Part shown: positions 1-8,913 of the stretch, piece by piece
How the letters are laid out: the number at the start of each line of letters is the position of its first letter
How positions within the stretch are numbered: the stretch's first letter is position 1
Assembly: GCF_024171885.1 (NCBI RefSeq)
Contig: NZ_JAMTCP010000020.1
Coordinates: forward strand, 1 to 64,000
DNA: 64,000 bases
Source of the DNA: Streptoalloteichus tenebrarius
GTDB taxonomy: Bacteria; Actinomycetota; Actinomycetes; Mycobacteriales; Pseudonocardiaceae
Direction: 5' to 3'
The notes under the pieces: generated by a model
What the model was told of the DNA's origin: nothing
What the model saw: the letters and a program-made list of their open reading frames with translations, nothing else
Database searches by the model: none
Position numbers and translations under genes: made by a program

Positions 1-146
1 GACAACGGCGGAGGGGTGGGTAGGTCGGGGTCCGGCCCCGCCAGCAGCGTCTCGACGTACTTGGTGAGCCGGATCCCGGGTTGGTAGCGCAGCCGCTCGT
101 GGTCGACGCCGTGACCGGCCAGGCCGCGCAGCGAGTCCTGCGCCAT
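1..146 (-). CDS. Possible C-terminal part of a minus-strand gene, cut by the window edge
   Basis: The minus strand is open from an ATG at 146 (or a further ATG at 233) to the left edge. It reads a natural-looking peptide beginning MAQDSLRGLAGHGVDHERLR, followed by a helical stretch containing LTKYVETLL and a Pro-rich tail. It overlaps the start of the plus-strand gene at 81-467, so at least one of the two starts is wrong. No family is recognised. The call rests on amino-acid composition and an open frame only. Confidence 0.3.
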   Translation of the reverse strand, partial: MAQDSLRGLAGHGVDHERLRYQPGIRLTKYVETLLAGPDPDLPTPPPL

Positions 147-467
147 GCGGAAGCCACACCGGAACAGGTCGTGCGCCGCATGGGCCGGGTGTGCGCGGAG
201 ATCGACGGGCAAAGCTGGGAAGCGGCATGTCATGCCGTCACCGAGGCATCGATCACGTGGGGCTTCCCGCTCCGTGCCCGCTCTCTTTACTGGGAAACCG
301 TGCCAGCCGCCGAGGACGCCGTTGGCGAGTCGCCTACCGACCCGTCGGTCGTCAACGCGCTGTGGGGCGCGGCTGTCTCACAGGCGTTCGCCGGACGACT
401 CGACTCCGACACCAGCGCGCTGTTGAGCGGCCCCTGGCGGATGGCGGGACTTTCACTTCCCGGTTGA
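81..467 (+). CDS. Hypothetical small actinobacterial protein
   Basis: The frame is open from 24 to the stop at 467. The first possible starts are TTG 81 and GTG 111 (MTGQAAQRVL...), neither with a strong ribosome site. The product, about 119-128 aa, is soluble and mainly helical. Its second half (RARSLYWETVP, VVNALWGAAVSQAF, SGPWRMAGL) has the look of a small conserved protein seen near XRE regulators in streptomycete-type genomes. That similarity is from memory and no function is known. The gene may be the 3' part of a longer one whose 5' end was lost. Confidence 0.45.
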   Translation: MVAQPLVVDAVTGQAAQRVLRHAEATPEQVVRRMGRVCAEIDGQSWEAACHAVTEASITWGFPLRARSLYWETVPAAEDAVGESPTDPSVVNALWGAAVSQAFAGRLDSDTSALLSGPWRMAGLSLPG

Positions 468-658
468 CCATGTCGCCACCTTCCGCGATGACGCTCAGGC
501 CGAGGCCGATCAACCAGCGTTCCTGGGTGTAGCCGAGACTCGGACGTTTGGACCCTAACCGGAGCTGCTCTCGCAGTCGCCGAGATCGCGTCCTCGCTGA
601 TCAGGATGGTCGACGCCTCATGGGCGCCGCCCGCCAGCCGTATGTCCGCTCTGGTCAT
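440..658 (-). pseudogene. Small conserved-looking gene broken by one frameshift
   Basis: Minus-strand reading from ATG 658 gives MTRADIRLAGGAHEASTILI followed by SEDAIS. A good frame then continues only after a shift near 579-583, reading RLREQLRLGSKRPSLGYTQE, then RWLIGLGLSVIAEGGDMVN. The two halves look like one small protein split by a single extra base (or two missing). The C-terminal limit is unclear because the second frame runs on into sequence antisense to the 81-467 gene. Either a real lesion or a sequencing indel would explain it. No domain is recognised. Confidence 0.4.
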
Positions 659-726
659 CCGTCGCTGCTGACGGTTGTCTACAGGTATCGGTGCGTGACG
701 ACCCCAGAGCGACGGAGATACCTGTG

Positions 727-1089
727 ATGACCAGCGGGAAAGCTGATTCGGCTCCCCGCTCCTCGCTGCGCGAGGCCGTGCTGGAGCGCCTGGACCATCT
801 CGACCTGCTGGCTACCGAAGGCGACGAGCGCTCCCGCACGTCGCTCGCCACGACGGAGATCACGCGGATGACGACGGCGTGGCGGGCTCTGTTGGAACAG
901 CACGAGCCCGACGCGGGCGGACGGTGTCCTCGATGCCTGAGCAGGTGGTGGTTGCGCAGAAGGACGCGTCCTTGCTCGGTTTGGACGACCGCGCATGAGC
1001 ACCTGGTCGGCGAGAACGTTCGCTCGTCAAGGAGTCCGCACGCCCTAACCGCCGATCAGACCAGCGTGGCGACGCTGGCGGCTCCCTAA
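727..1089 (+). CDS. Small protein with C-terminal CPRC zinc-knuckle-like segment
   Basis: The frame can start at 691, but ATG 727 sits 8-10 nt after GGAG (712-715 region) and is preferred. This gives about 120 aa. The N-terminal half is a helix (SLREAVLERLDHLDLLATEG, then ITRMTTAWRALLEQH). It is followed by GGRCPRCLSRWWLRRRTRPC and SVWTTAHEHLVGE, where Cys-x2-Cys plus a later Cys and His could bind zinc. The gene lies 120 nt upstream of the radical SAM gene on the same strand and may belong to the same unit. The function is unknown. Confidence 0.6.
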   Translation: MTSGKADSAPRSSLREAVLERLDHLDLLATEGDERSRTSLATTEITRMTTAWRALLEQHEPDAGGRCPRCLSRWWLRRRTRPCSVWTTAHEHLVGENVRSSRSPHALTADQTSVATLAAP

Positions 1090-1209
1090 CAAGCCGGGAA
1101 GACGGCCCCATCCTGCCGCCTTCCCGGCTCTCGCTTCACGCCCTCGACCGGATGCCTGACCCGCATCCGGCGATCACTCCTGCCCACAGCCCTGTTGCTG
1201 GAGGATGCG

Positions 1210-3354
1210 ATGCGCACGTTGGCCTTATCCGCCCACGAACGGTTGCTTCACGCCGTTGGCCATGTCACCGGGACGACGCCCTCACCGAACGCCCCGCTGC
1301 GTTCAGTCCCGTTGACCGAGCCAGCCGCTGTCCACGACGCGCTCGCGGACACGTTAGGTGATCAACGGACCATCGTTGTGACCGGCACCTTGGATCGGCG
1401 GCTGGTGTTGATCGAACACCAGGACGGCGAATCCTGGACCGCTGCCGACCTCTCCGGCCAGCCGCACTCAACCCGAGCCTGGCCTGGTTGGGCGCAGGCC
1501 AACATAAGAGTCGCTGATCCTGACGAGTGGCTTTCCCCCGTGATCATCACCGCTGAAGGGCGCCACAGGCTGCTGCGTCCCCGCTTGCTTCTGACCTCGC
1601 TCTATCACCGCGAGTACTTCCCGCTCCCGCGGTTCCCACTGGCCATCAGCGACCTCGCCCGCGCGGCGCGGGCGACGCTGCTGGGTCGGATCGAGCTCAT
1701 GGACATGCAACTCGGCATAAGCCTGGACGACATTCTCGACCGCATCACCTCGGGCGAGGTCGACGTGCTCGGGGTGTCCGCGACCTTCGGACAGCACGAC
1801 CTCATGACCAAGCTCCTGGACGAGGTGAGCCGCCTCGACCACCCGCCGCTCGTGGTAGCCGGCGGCAGCCTGACCGTGCGCAACGAACGGATGCTGCTGG
1901 AGCGCTACCCAGATCTGCTCATCGGCCGAGGCGCGGGCGAACCGACCATCGCCGACGTGCTCGCACACTGGCACGGGGACCTGACGCTCGACCAGGTCCG
2001 TGGAGCGGGATATCGCGGCGCCGCCCGCGGACCGGGCACAATGTCGATCGGCCGGGTCCGGCACACAGCTACCGTCGCGAACCGCATCCAGACCGACATG
2101 TGGCCCGAGCTGGACCTGCTGGATCGCACGTTTCGACACAACGGCGTCGCCCAGCTCGAGTCCAGCAGGGGATGCACGAACTTCTGCAGCTTCTGTCCGC
2201 GCGGTCACAAGGGGCAGTGGGCAGGAGCGGCACCCGAGGCGCTGCCGTGGATCTTGAACGAGATGGGTGCGGTCTTCGCTCGTCATCCGGAGCTGAGTCG
2301 AACGCTGTACCTGGTGGACGAAGAGTTCATCGGGCGTGGCGATGACGCCGTCGGCCGTGCCCTGACCGTCGCGGACACGCTCGCCGAGGCTGGGTTCGCT
2401 TGGGAGACGAGCTGCCGGGTTGACCAGGTCGTGCGCCTCGACCGGGATCGGAACTGGCACATCGAGCGGGGTCACTTGTGGCGCGGCTTGGTTGAGCGGA
2501 AGCTGCGCCGTTGCTTGTTCGGTGTCGAGTCCGGAGTGACCTCGATCCTGGACCGGTTCAACAAGGAGACGACGGGCGAACAGAACACCCTCGCCATTCG
2601 CACGTTGACCGCGCTGGGCGTGCCACCCCGGTTCACCTACATCACCTTCGACCAGCTCATGTCCGAAGCCGAACTGCGAGAGACCCACGCCTTCCAAGGA
2701 CGCACCGACCTGCTCCTGCGACACCAACCAGACCTCAGTGTCGAGGAGATCATCGACGGCGTTCGGGACGAGCAGTGGGTGGCCGAGCACACCACGGGCC
2801 GTCCGTTCTACACCGGCATCTCCTACATGCTCGTGTCGATGGAATGCCTGATCGGGGCTGCGTACACGCGAAGGGCTGAAGCTGCCGGTCTGACCGGGCA
2901 GGCCGACCCGTCGATGGGGCGTGTGGAGGCCCGGTTCCAGGACTGGCGCATCGGGGTGCTGTCCCGCTGGTCGCAGCTGTGGATCGACCGGAACTTCGCG
3001 CTCGACTACACGCTGAAGAGCCTGGAAAAGATCCTTGACGGCCATCTGTACCAGGTGGCGCGTCGCGTGCGCCAACTTCTGAAGAACGCCGCCTACCTGC
3101 TGCTCGGCAGGATGATTGAGGCACTGGGACGCGCCGATGCCCTCGCCGAGGATCACACCGCACTGGAGGCGGGCTGTCAGGCGATCGCGGAAGCGATGAT
3201 CCGTGACCTGCACGCCGAGTTGGAACCTGCCATCACCGCCTTGCTCGACGATCTACCACCCCGGCACAGCACGTTGCTCGAACACGAGCACGACGGGTGG
3301 AGGACTACGTCCACATGGAAGTTGATCAACGTCGCCGATCCCTGCGGCACCTGA
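1210..3354 (+). CDS. B12-binding-type radical SAM enzyme
   Basis: About 714 aa. ATG 1210 is chosen because GGAGG at 1200-1204 lies 5 nt upstream; TTG 1195 is in frame but lacks a site. Residues about 145-260 resemble a cobalamin-binding Rossmann domain (VDVLGVSATFG, VVAGGSLTV, LLIGRGAGEPTIADVL), but no DxHxxG base-off motif is visible. The radical SAM core starts with SSRGCTNFCSFCPRG, a CX3CX2C cluster at C322, C326 and C329, which binds [4Fe-4S] and S-adenosylmethionine. Later blocks (LVDEEFIGRG, CLFGVESG) fit the family barrel. The C-terminal 150 residues are helical. Such enzymes methylate or rearrange unactivated carbons, but the substrate is unknown. The aldo/keto reductase follows 18 nt later, so the two are probably co-expressed. 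Confidence 0.88.
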   Translation: MRTLALSAHERLLHAVGHVTGTTPSPNAPLRSVPLTEPAAVHDALADTLGDQRTIVVTGTLDRRLVLIEHQDGESWTAADLSGQPHSTRAWPGWAQANIRVADPDEWLSPVIITAEGRHRLLRPRLLLTSLYHREYFPLPRFPLAISDLARAARATLLGRIELMDMQLGISLDDILDRITSGEVDVLGVSATFGQHDLMTKLLDEVSRLDHPPLVVAGGSLTVRNERMLLERYPDLLIGRGAGEPTIADVLAHWHGDLTLDQVRGAGYRGAARGPGTMSIGRVRHTATVANRIQTDMWPELDLLDRTFRHNGVAQLESSRGCTNFCSFCPRGHKGQWAGAAPEALPWILNEMGAVFARHPELSRTLYLVDEEFIGRGDDAVGRALTVADTLAEAGFAWETSCRVDQVVRLDRDRNWHIERGHLWRGLVERKLRRCLFGVESGVTSILDRFNKETTGEQNTLAIRTLTALGVPPRFTYITFDQLMSEAELRETHAFQGRTDLLLRHQPDLSVEEIIDGVRDEQWVAEHTTGRPFYTGISYMLVSMECLIGAAYTRRAEAAGLTGQADPSMGRVEARFQDWRIGVLSRWSQLWIDRNFALDYTLKSLEKILDGHLYQVARRVRQLLKNAAYLLLGRMIEALGRADALAEDHTALEAGCQAIAEAMIRDLHAELEPAITALLDDLPPRHSTLLEHEHDGWRTTSTWKLINVADPCGT

Positions 3355-3372
3355 GTCGGAAGGAGTACGGCC

Positions 3373-4410
3373 TTGCCCACTCTGGAGCGGCGAGTCCTCC
3401 CCGGCCTCCACGCCGAGGTGTCCGTGATCGGCGCAGGCTGCTGGACCATCGGCGGCCCGGCGACCAACCGAGGCGTGCCGATCGGCTGGGACGACGTTGA
3501 CCCCGGTCGCGCGTACGCAGGACTCGTCCGCGCACACGAACTGGGCGTCACCCTGTACGACACGGCCGATGTCTACGGGCTTGGCCGGTCAGAGCGGTTG
3601 CTCGGTCGCCTGCTTCGCGAGGTGCGCCGCAACGAGCTGGTGATCTCGAGCAAGGTTGGCTACTTCGCCGGCACCGCCCGCCACCCGTACGACCCAGGAC
3701 AGATGCGCCGCCAGTTCGCCACGACTCTGGACAACCTCGCAACCGATCACCTCGACGTTTACTTCCTGCACAGCGGCGACTTCGGAGACGACGACCAGTC
3801 TCTGGCCGGCGCCATCAACGTGATGCAAGACTTGCGTGAGCAGGGCCTCATCCGGGCGATCGGGATGCGGGCACCGCACACCTTCGCCGAACAGTGGGCC
3901 GCCAGCGATCACCCCGAGGAGCACAAGATCGCTCGCTGGCTGTCCCTGTTCCACGAGATCCAGCCCGACGTGGTCACTACTCGCTACAACCTCCTGAGTC
4001 CGCTGTATGCCGACGGCGAGACCGACATCTTCGCCTTCGCCCTCAGCCAGGGCGTCGGTGTCTTGATCAAGCAGGCCCTCGGCCAAGGACTGTTCCTCCG
4101 CAACGACCAGCGGCTCCTGGCGACATTCAGCGGCAGCGATCACCGCCACGCCGATCCGATGTTCACTGAAGAGAATCGGCGACTTGTGCATGCTCGACTG
4201 GCGCCACTACGCGACCGGTACGGCGCCCGACCGGCAGACCTGGCCCGTGTGGCGTTGAGGTACGTCCTACAGCACGCCCCCGATGCCGCTGTCCTGGTTG
4301 GCTTCCGCGATGCTGACCAGATCAACACCACGCTGACCTGTCTGGGTGACCCACTCAGCGATGAGGAGATCACCGAGATCCGGGCGCTCCTTCATCCATC
4401 AACCAACTGA
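3373..4410 (+). CDS. Aldo/keto reductase
   Basis: 345 aa, starting at TTG 3373 behind GGAAGGAG (3358-3365). It belongs to the AKR superfamily of NADPH-dependent carbonyl oxidoreductases with a TIM barrel. The catalytic tetrad is visible: D63 and Y68 in DTADVYG, K94 in SSKVGY, and H133 in YFLHSG. Near the C-terminus, VALRYVLQHAPDAAVLVGFR matches the usual cofactor-side segment. It probably reduces an aldehyde or ketone of the compound handled by the neighbouring radical SAM enzyme. It is 18 nt downstream of that gene and 16 nt upstream of the CYTH gene. The substrate cannot be read from the sequence. Confidence 0.9.
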   Translation: MPTLERRVLPGLHAEVSVIGAGCWTIGGPATNRGVPIGWDDVDPGRAYAGLVRAHELGVTLYDTADVYGLGRSERLLGRLLREVRRNELVISSKVGYFAGTARHPYDPGQMRRQFATTLDNLATDHLDVYFLHSGDFGDDDQSLAGAINVMQDLREQGLIRAIGMRAPHTFAEQWAASDHPEEHKIARWLSLFHEIQPDVVTTRYNLLSPLYADGETDIFAFALSQGVGVLIKQALGQGLFLRNDQRLLATFSGSDHRHADPMFTEENRRLVHARLAPLRDRYGARPADLARVALRYVLQHAPDAAVLVGFRDADQINTTLTCLGDPLSDEEITEIRALLHPSTN

Positions 4411-4426
4411 CGAAAGGGAATAACAG

Positions 4427-4981
4427 GTGCAGTACACCGAGGTCGAGAAGAAGTTCGCCCTGCCCGACCCCGCCGCGCTCAAGGCCAAGCTCGACGAGCT
4501 CGGCGCGAAGCCGAGCGAGCCAACCCGGCAGGTCGACGCCTACTACAACGCCCCGCACCGCGACTTCCTCGCCCCGACCGTGATCTCGGACTGGCTGCGC
4601 CTGCGCACCGAGGACCGCGGCAGCTCGATCAACTTCAAGCGCTGGCATCCCGTCGAGGCCCTCATCAAGACCCACGCCGACGAGTACGAGTCCAAGGTCG
4701 ACGACATCGAGGCCGTCCGCAAGCTGCTCGAAGCATTGGACTTCAAGCCGATGGTCACCGTGGACAAGACCCGCGAGGAGTGGCAACTCCCCGAGGTCGA
4801 GGTCGTCTTCGATCACGTGGTGGATGCCGGCGACTTCGTGGAGTTCGAGTTCAAGGGCGACGCGGAGAACGTCGAGGACGCCACTGCCCGGCTGGACTCC
4901 TTCATCGCCTCCCTCGGGATCAAGCTCGGCGAACCGGTCAACCGCGGCTACCCGCACATGCTCCTGGGGCGCGAGCACTGA
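4427..4981 (+). CDS. CYTH-fold protein (CyaB/class IV adenylate cyclase-like)
   Basis: 184 aa, GTG 4427 after GAAAGGG (4413-4419 region). The N-terminus carries the CYTH signature ExExK (E5, E7, K9 in MQYTEVEKKFALP). Charged tunnel strands follow: SDWLRLRTEDRG, SINFKRWH, EYESKVDD, VTVDKTREEW and VEVVFDHV..FVEFEFKG. CYTH proteins bind triphosphorylated substrates with divalent metal; known members are class IV adenylyl cyclases, thiamine or RNA triphosphatases and inorganic triphosphatases. Its place in a biosynthetic-looking cassette is unusual. It might make a signal or act on a triphosphate intermediate; this is inference. Confidence 0.85.
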   Translation: MQYTEVEKKFALPDPAALKAKLDELGAKPSEPTRQVDAYYNAPHRDFLAPTVISDWLRLRTEDRGSSINFKRWHPVEALIKTHADEYESKVDDIEAVRKLLEALDFKPMVTVDKTREEWQLPEVEVVFDHVVDAGDFVEFEFKGDAENVEDATARLDSFIASLGIKLGEPVNRGYPHMLLGREH

Positions 4982-5161
4982 CCACCGATGCCAACCGCCC
5001 GCGACGGCCAGACCATCGAGGGCGGTTGGCACCATTGCCAACAATGACCAGACGGTTCACCATCGGAACACCTGGTTGACCCGAATGGGTGGCCTCTACA
5101 CGCCAGTGACCAGCACTTATAGCGACTGGCTAAGGTGGGGTGTCCATGACCGGGGGTGCTG

Positions 5162-6459
5162 ATGGCGAACCGACGGGATGCCCTCGCGGCACGGCGCGAA
5201 GCTCTGGGCTTCACCCAGGAGAGCTTTGCGATTCGGCTGGGTGTGGAGCTGTCCACGTCGGCCGGTGGGAACGCGGCACGTTGACACCACAGCCGTGGCG
5301 CCGCCGACGTATCGCCGAAGCGCTCGATGTCTCCCTCGAGCGCTTGGACGAGTTGCTCACCCCTGTCACGGCCGATCCAGGCGGCGCGCTAGCGACGAAC
5401 GTGCCCGTCAGGCTGGAGGCAGAAAGGCGACTTGACCGCGCTGTAGTCGTGGATGACGCCCGTGACGCAGCGTGGTTCGCCCGCCAGATCAGCGCGGCCA
5501 GCGTCAGCAGCTCGGCCCTGGAACAGATCAGCGTGGAGATTCGTCGCTTCGCCACGGACTACGTCTCCAAGCCGCTGTCGGAACTCTTCGTCGACATTCG
5601 TGAGCTACGCGGCGAGGTTGTCAACCTGGTGGAGTGCAACAGGTTCCCCAACCAGATGCGCGAGCTCTACCTGGCAGCGAGCCGACTGGGTGGGCTGCAA
5701 GCGCACGTTTGCCTCGATCTCGGCCACTACAGCGCGGCTCATACCCACGCGCACACCGCCTTCCTGTGCGCGGAATTGGCTGGTCACAACGGAATGCGCG
5801 CGTGGGTTCGCGGTCTCCAGAGCCTCATCGCCTACTGGGACGGCCAACTGGCCGACGCCGTGGAGTTCGCTCGAGACGGTGCGCGCCATTGCTCGCACGG
5901 CTCGATCGCGGCCCGTCTTCCGAGCTTGGAAGCGCGAGCATCGGCGGGACGTGGCGACAAGCGCGGCGCGCTCGCCGCCCTCGAACGCGCCGAGCACGCC
6001 CGCGTCGTTGTTGGCGACCGTGACGATGACGCGGGCGTGTTCACCTTCCCGGCGGCCAAGCAAGCCGTGTACGCCGGGACCACCCTGCTGACGTTGGGCG
6101 ACCGTGACACCACCACGCGGGCCGCGCAGGAGTCGTCGTACGCATTGCAGCTCTATGAAGCCGCCGCGCCAGCGGACCGGTCGACCGGCGACATGCTCGC
6201 GGCTCGGCTCGACCTGGCCCGCGCCTACCTCATGCATGACGATCTCGACGGTCTCGCCGACCAGTTGAACGTCGTGCTCGCCGTTCCCCAGGTTCGGCGC
6301 ACTGCCAGCATCGTCAAACGCGCCGCCAGCATTGGCGAGGACCTCACGCAGTCTCGCTACGCGCACTCGCCGCAAGGCAAGCAAATCCGCACCGAGATCG
6401 CATCGTTCTGCGCACCGCCCCCGGCGCTGCCGCCCGCACCGACGATGGAGCCAGCGTGA
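5162..6459 (+). pseudogene. XRE-family HTH/TPR regulator with -1 frameshift in the HTH
   Basis: ATG 5162 reads MANRRDALAARREALGFTQE, then SFAIRLGVELST, and stops at TGA 5282. The remaining protein (VGRWERGTLTPQPWRRRRIA and about 390 more residues to 6459) is in the -1 frame from about 5257. The intact paralogue at 17,878 and a second paralogue at 16,141 show that exactly one base is missing between the codons for ST and VGRWERG. The C-terminal 300 residues form repeated helices of the TPR type common to these actinobacterial regulators. The stop overlaps the methyltransferase start by 4 nt. Mutation, sequencing error or, less likely, recoding are all possible. A longer in-frame start at 5140 exists but lacks the HTH N-terminus. 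Confidence 0.75.
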
Positions 6460-7292
6460 GCCGTCCGGACACCACCAGCCACACCATCCTGGCCGAGAGC
6501 GCCTACCGCGACGACCGCCACCTCGCGGCGCGCCAGTCGCTGTACCGCTGGCAGCAGCCCAGCTACGACATGCCGGGCCTCGTGCTCGAACACCTTCCGG
6601 CCACGCACGGCGTCGTGCTCGATGTGGGCTGTGGGAACGGCAAGTACCTGACGCGGCTGCGCTCGCAACGCCCGGACCTCACCGTCATCGGACTGGACAT
6701 CTCGGCCGGCATCGTCGCCAACGTCGGGCCGCCGGTCGTCGTGGCGGACGCCGCCAGGCTGCCGATCGCCGATCACTGCGCCGTTGCCGTACTGGCCATG
6801 CACATGCTCTACCACGTCGAGGACGTGCACGCCGCTCTCGAGCACGCGGCGCGCGTCCTCGCACCGGGTGGCACGTTCATCGCGTCGACCAACGCCCGTG
6901 ACGACAAGAAGGAACTCGACGACCTATGGGCCGCCGCGGCGGCCGACGTCCTCGGTGTCGAGCGCGGACCACGACGCCTGTCATTGAGCAGTCGATTCGC
7001 CCTCGACGACGCTCCGGACGTGCTTCGGCCCTACTTCGTTGACGTTCGGGTACTGGAACTGCCTGGCACCATCACCGTGCGCGAACCCGAGCCCGTGATC
7101 GCTCATCTGGCTTCCTATCGCGCGTGGGCCAACGCTGCCGGTGTCCCGTTCGACGCCACCCTGGAGCGTGCCCGACAGCTACTGGACGACATGATCGATC
7201 GGGACGGTGCCTTCCGCATCAGTTGCCGAGGCGGCATTCTTCTCTGCCACACAACGGAACAGCGGTCCGCACAGAGCCCGGTTCCCGGCTAG
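6456..7292 (+). CDS. Class I SAM-dependent methyltransferase
   Basis: 278 aa, GTG 6456 overlapping the preceding stop (GTGA). Rossmann motifs are clear: motif I VVLDVGCGNGKYL, acidic ribose-binding D in VIGLDIS, motif II ADAARLPIAD, and post-II AVLAMHMLYHVED with LAPGGTFIAST. It looks like a UbiE/Methyltransf_11-type small-molecule methyltransferase of the cytosol. It is translationally coupled to the XRE gene and is the last gene of the plus-strand cassette that starts with the radical SAM enzyme. The methyl acceptor is unknown. Confidence 0.87.
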   Translation: MSRPDTTSHTILAESAYRDDRHLAARQSLYRWQQPSYDMPGLVLEHLPATHGVVLDVGCGNGKYLTRLRSQRPDLTVIGLDISAGIVANVGPPVVVADAARLPIADHCAVAVLAMHMLYHVEDVHAALEHAARVLAPGGTFIASTNARDDKKELDDLWAAAAADVLGVERGPRRLSLSSRFALDDAPDVLRPYFVDVRVLELPGTITVREPEPVIAHLASYRAWANAAGVPFDATLERARQLLDDMIDRDGAFRISCRGGILLCHTTEQRSAQSPVPG

Positions 7293-7308
7293 TTCGTATT
7301 GGAGGCTG

Positions 7309-7650
7309 TCAGGAGCGGGACGAGTTGCTCCTCGGTTGTGAGCGAGCCATGGTGGCCGATGTAGCGGCTTGACCGCTGTTCCACTGTGGAGCGAACCACG
7401 GCCAGGGTTCCCCGCGCCGCGACGACAACGTCGCCGACGCACACGACAACGACCGGCCGTCCTCGAACCGGTGAGTGACCACCGCCTGCCACGGGTCGTA
7501 GACGACCGCCAAGTCGGCGTCCGGCACGAACTCGTGCCGCGCTGTGTCACGCAGAACCCGCTCGACCTCGCTTCGTTGCGCGTGGCCCGACTTGCGAATC
7601 CTGTCGACCATCTCCGCACGCAGCGCGTCAGGCGACGTCGTGGTCTGCAT
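7309..7650 (-). pseudogene. Truncated protein-isoaspartyl methyltransferase-like fragment
   Basis: The first 75 residues (ALRAEMVDRIRKSGHAQRSE, VERVLRDTARHEFVPDADLA, VVYDPWQAVVTHRFEDGRSL) align by eye with the N-terminal segment of the methyltransferase domain in the gene at 8913-11036 (ELRAQLADRLVKDGTVRTDA, RQVPRHLFLPG, DPVYTK). After about 7440 the similarity ends and the frame reads low-complexity residues. The SAM-binding part is missing. It is therefore a remnant of an FxLD-type methyltransferase next to a complete copy, and probably non-functional. Confidence 0.65.
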
Positions 7651-7776
7651 CGTTTCCCTTCGTGTTCGCCGATCTTCGGGTTGGTCAGTCGTCGTCAGTG
7701 GTCAACGCGCGTCTGGTTCCCCACCGTTGGAGAGCGAAGCCCTTGCAGCGCAACGGTTCCGGTCGTGAATAAGCCA

Positions 7777-8913
7777 CTACGAGCTTGCCGGGGCGTGGGC
7801 GTTGCAGGACATTGCGGTCGCGGTCATGCTGCGCGGCATGATCTCTTCGGCGCTAGTCAGCGCCTGGGTGAGATCTTCCAGCAGTGTGGCGGGGAGCGTG
7901 CCGCAGCCGAGCGCACAGGCGTCGACCAGCTCGGTCAGTTCACGGGTTTGGTTGTGGGTGAGCAATTCGCGGCAGCCGCTGTGGGCGAGTAGGTCACGGG
8001 CGGCGTATCCGTCTCGTGTCGCGGTTGCGTAGTCGATCACTTCGACGGCGATCCGGCGCGCGAGCGGGTCGTCGACGGTGCCGAGGGCGTCGACGAAGGA
8101 CAAACCGAGCCGCGTTCGGAAGACCGCCAAACCGGGCGTAGAGGTGTCGAGGCCGTGGTACTGGTCCAAAAGTGGCGTCAGGTCAACGCACCCCGATGCG
8201 CCGTGGCATTGGATGGTCAGGCATGCGGTCACGGCGTTCTCCCAGGGCTCTCCTGGCGTTGTGTCGGCCAGGAGGGCGAGGGCGCTGTCGGTGTCTCCGT
8301 CGACGGCGTGAGAGATGATCGCGACCTGGCGGCCGTCGAGCATCCGGCGGCCGATGCCCTTGTACTCGCCCAGCCGAGCCCGTGCATCCGCCCAGCGTCC
8401 GGCCGCAGCGAGAGCCCGGCCACCGGTGGCCAGCAGAACGGCCCACAGCCAGCTGCGGATGTGCTGGTGCGTCTCGGCGGAGTCGGTGAGGTCGGCGGGG
8501 ATCTCGATGCCGTCGACGTCGGCATCGGTGCGGGAGGAGACCGCGGTGAACAGGGTGTCCATCAGCGCGAAGGCGCGCTCGCCTTGGCCCTCGCGGATGT
8601 AGAGGCGGGCGAGGTTGGTGATCGGTTCGAGGGCGAGGCGGGCTACCTGCGCGCCCAAGGGGCGGGCGCGCAGGTAGATGTTCACCTGCTGGTGGCACCA
8701 CTGCCGGGCGAGGTCGGGCAGGCCGCAGTCGGAGGCGACGAGCGCTGCTTGGTTGTGCACCGCGGCTGCCTCGGTGATGTCGCCGGTGCGTGCGGCCTCC
8801 CGGGCTCGGTCGCACAGCTCGGCCACCCGCCGGGCCAGCGGGACGCAAGCTGGGCGGGTGCGGGCGACGAGAGGGAAGCGGCGGGCGAACCGGCCGGTGG
8901 GGTCCATGACCAT
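7777..8913 (-). CDS. FxLD-cluster helical-repeat protein of unknown function
   Basis: About 378 aa. The best start is ATG 8913, which overlaps the methyltransferase stop in a TAATG arrangement; ATG 8907 is an alternative. The open frame extends further upstream only as antisense-like, low-complexity sequence. The product is soluble and mostly alpha-helical with TPR-like segments (ARQWCHQQVNIYLRARPLG, LEPITNLARLYIREGQGERA, AGRWADARARLGEYKG). Translational coupling to the FxLD methyltransferase suggests a role in the same lanthipeptide pathway, such as a scaffold or regulator. No enzymatic motif is seen. Confidence 0.7.
   Translation of the reverse strand: MVMDPTGRFARRFPLVARTRPACVPLARRVAELCDRAREAARTGDITEAAAVHNQAALVASDCGLPDLARQWCHQQVNIYLRARPLGAQVARLALEPITNLARLYIREGQGERAFALMDTLFTAVSSRTDADVDGIEIPADLTDSAETHQHIRSWLWAVLLATGGRALAAAGRWADARARLGEYKGIGRRMLDGRQVAIISHAVDGDTDSALALLADTTPGEPWENAVTACLTIQCHGASGCVDLTPLLDQYHGLDTSTPGLAVFRTRLGLSFVDALGTVDDPLARRIAVEVIDYATATRDGYAARDLLAHSGCRELLTHNQTRELTELVDACALGCGTLPATLLEDLTQALTSAEEIMPRSMTATAMSCNAHAPASS

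Noticed and set aside
1468-3213. 581-codon open frame opposite the radical SAM gene
   Set aside because: The plus strand has the CX3CX2C motif and a ribosome site; the minus product has no recognisable domain.
5252-5257. Programmed -1 frameshifting as the preferred explanation for the first XRE gene
   Set aside because: No slippery heptamer is present at the site, so mutation or sequencing error is simpler.
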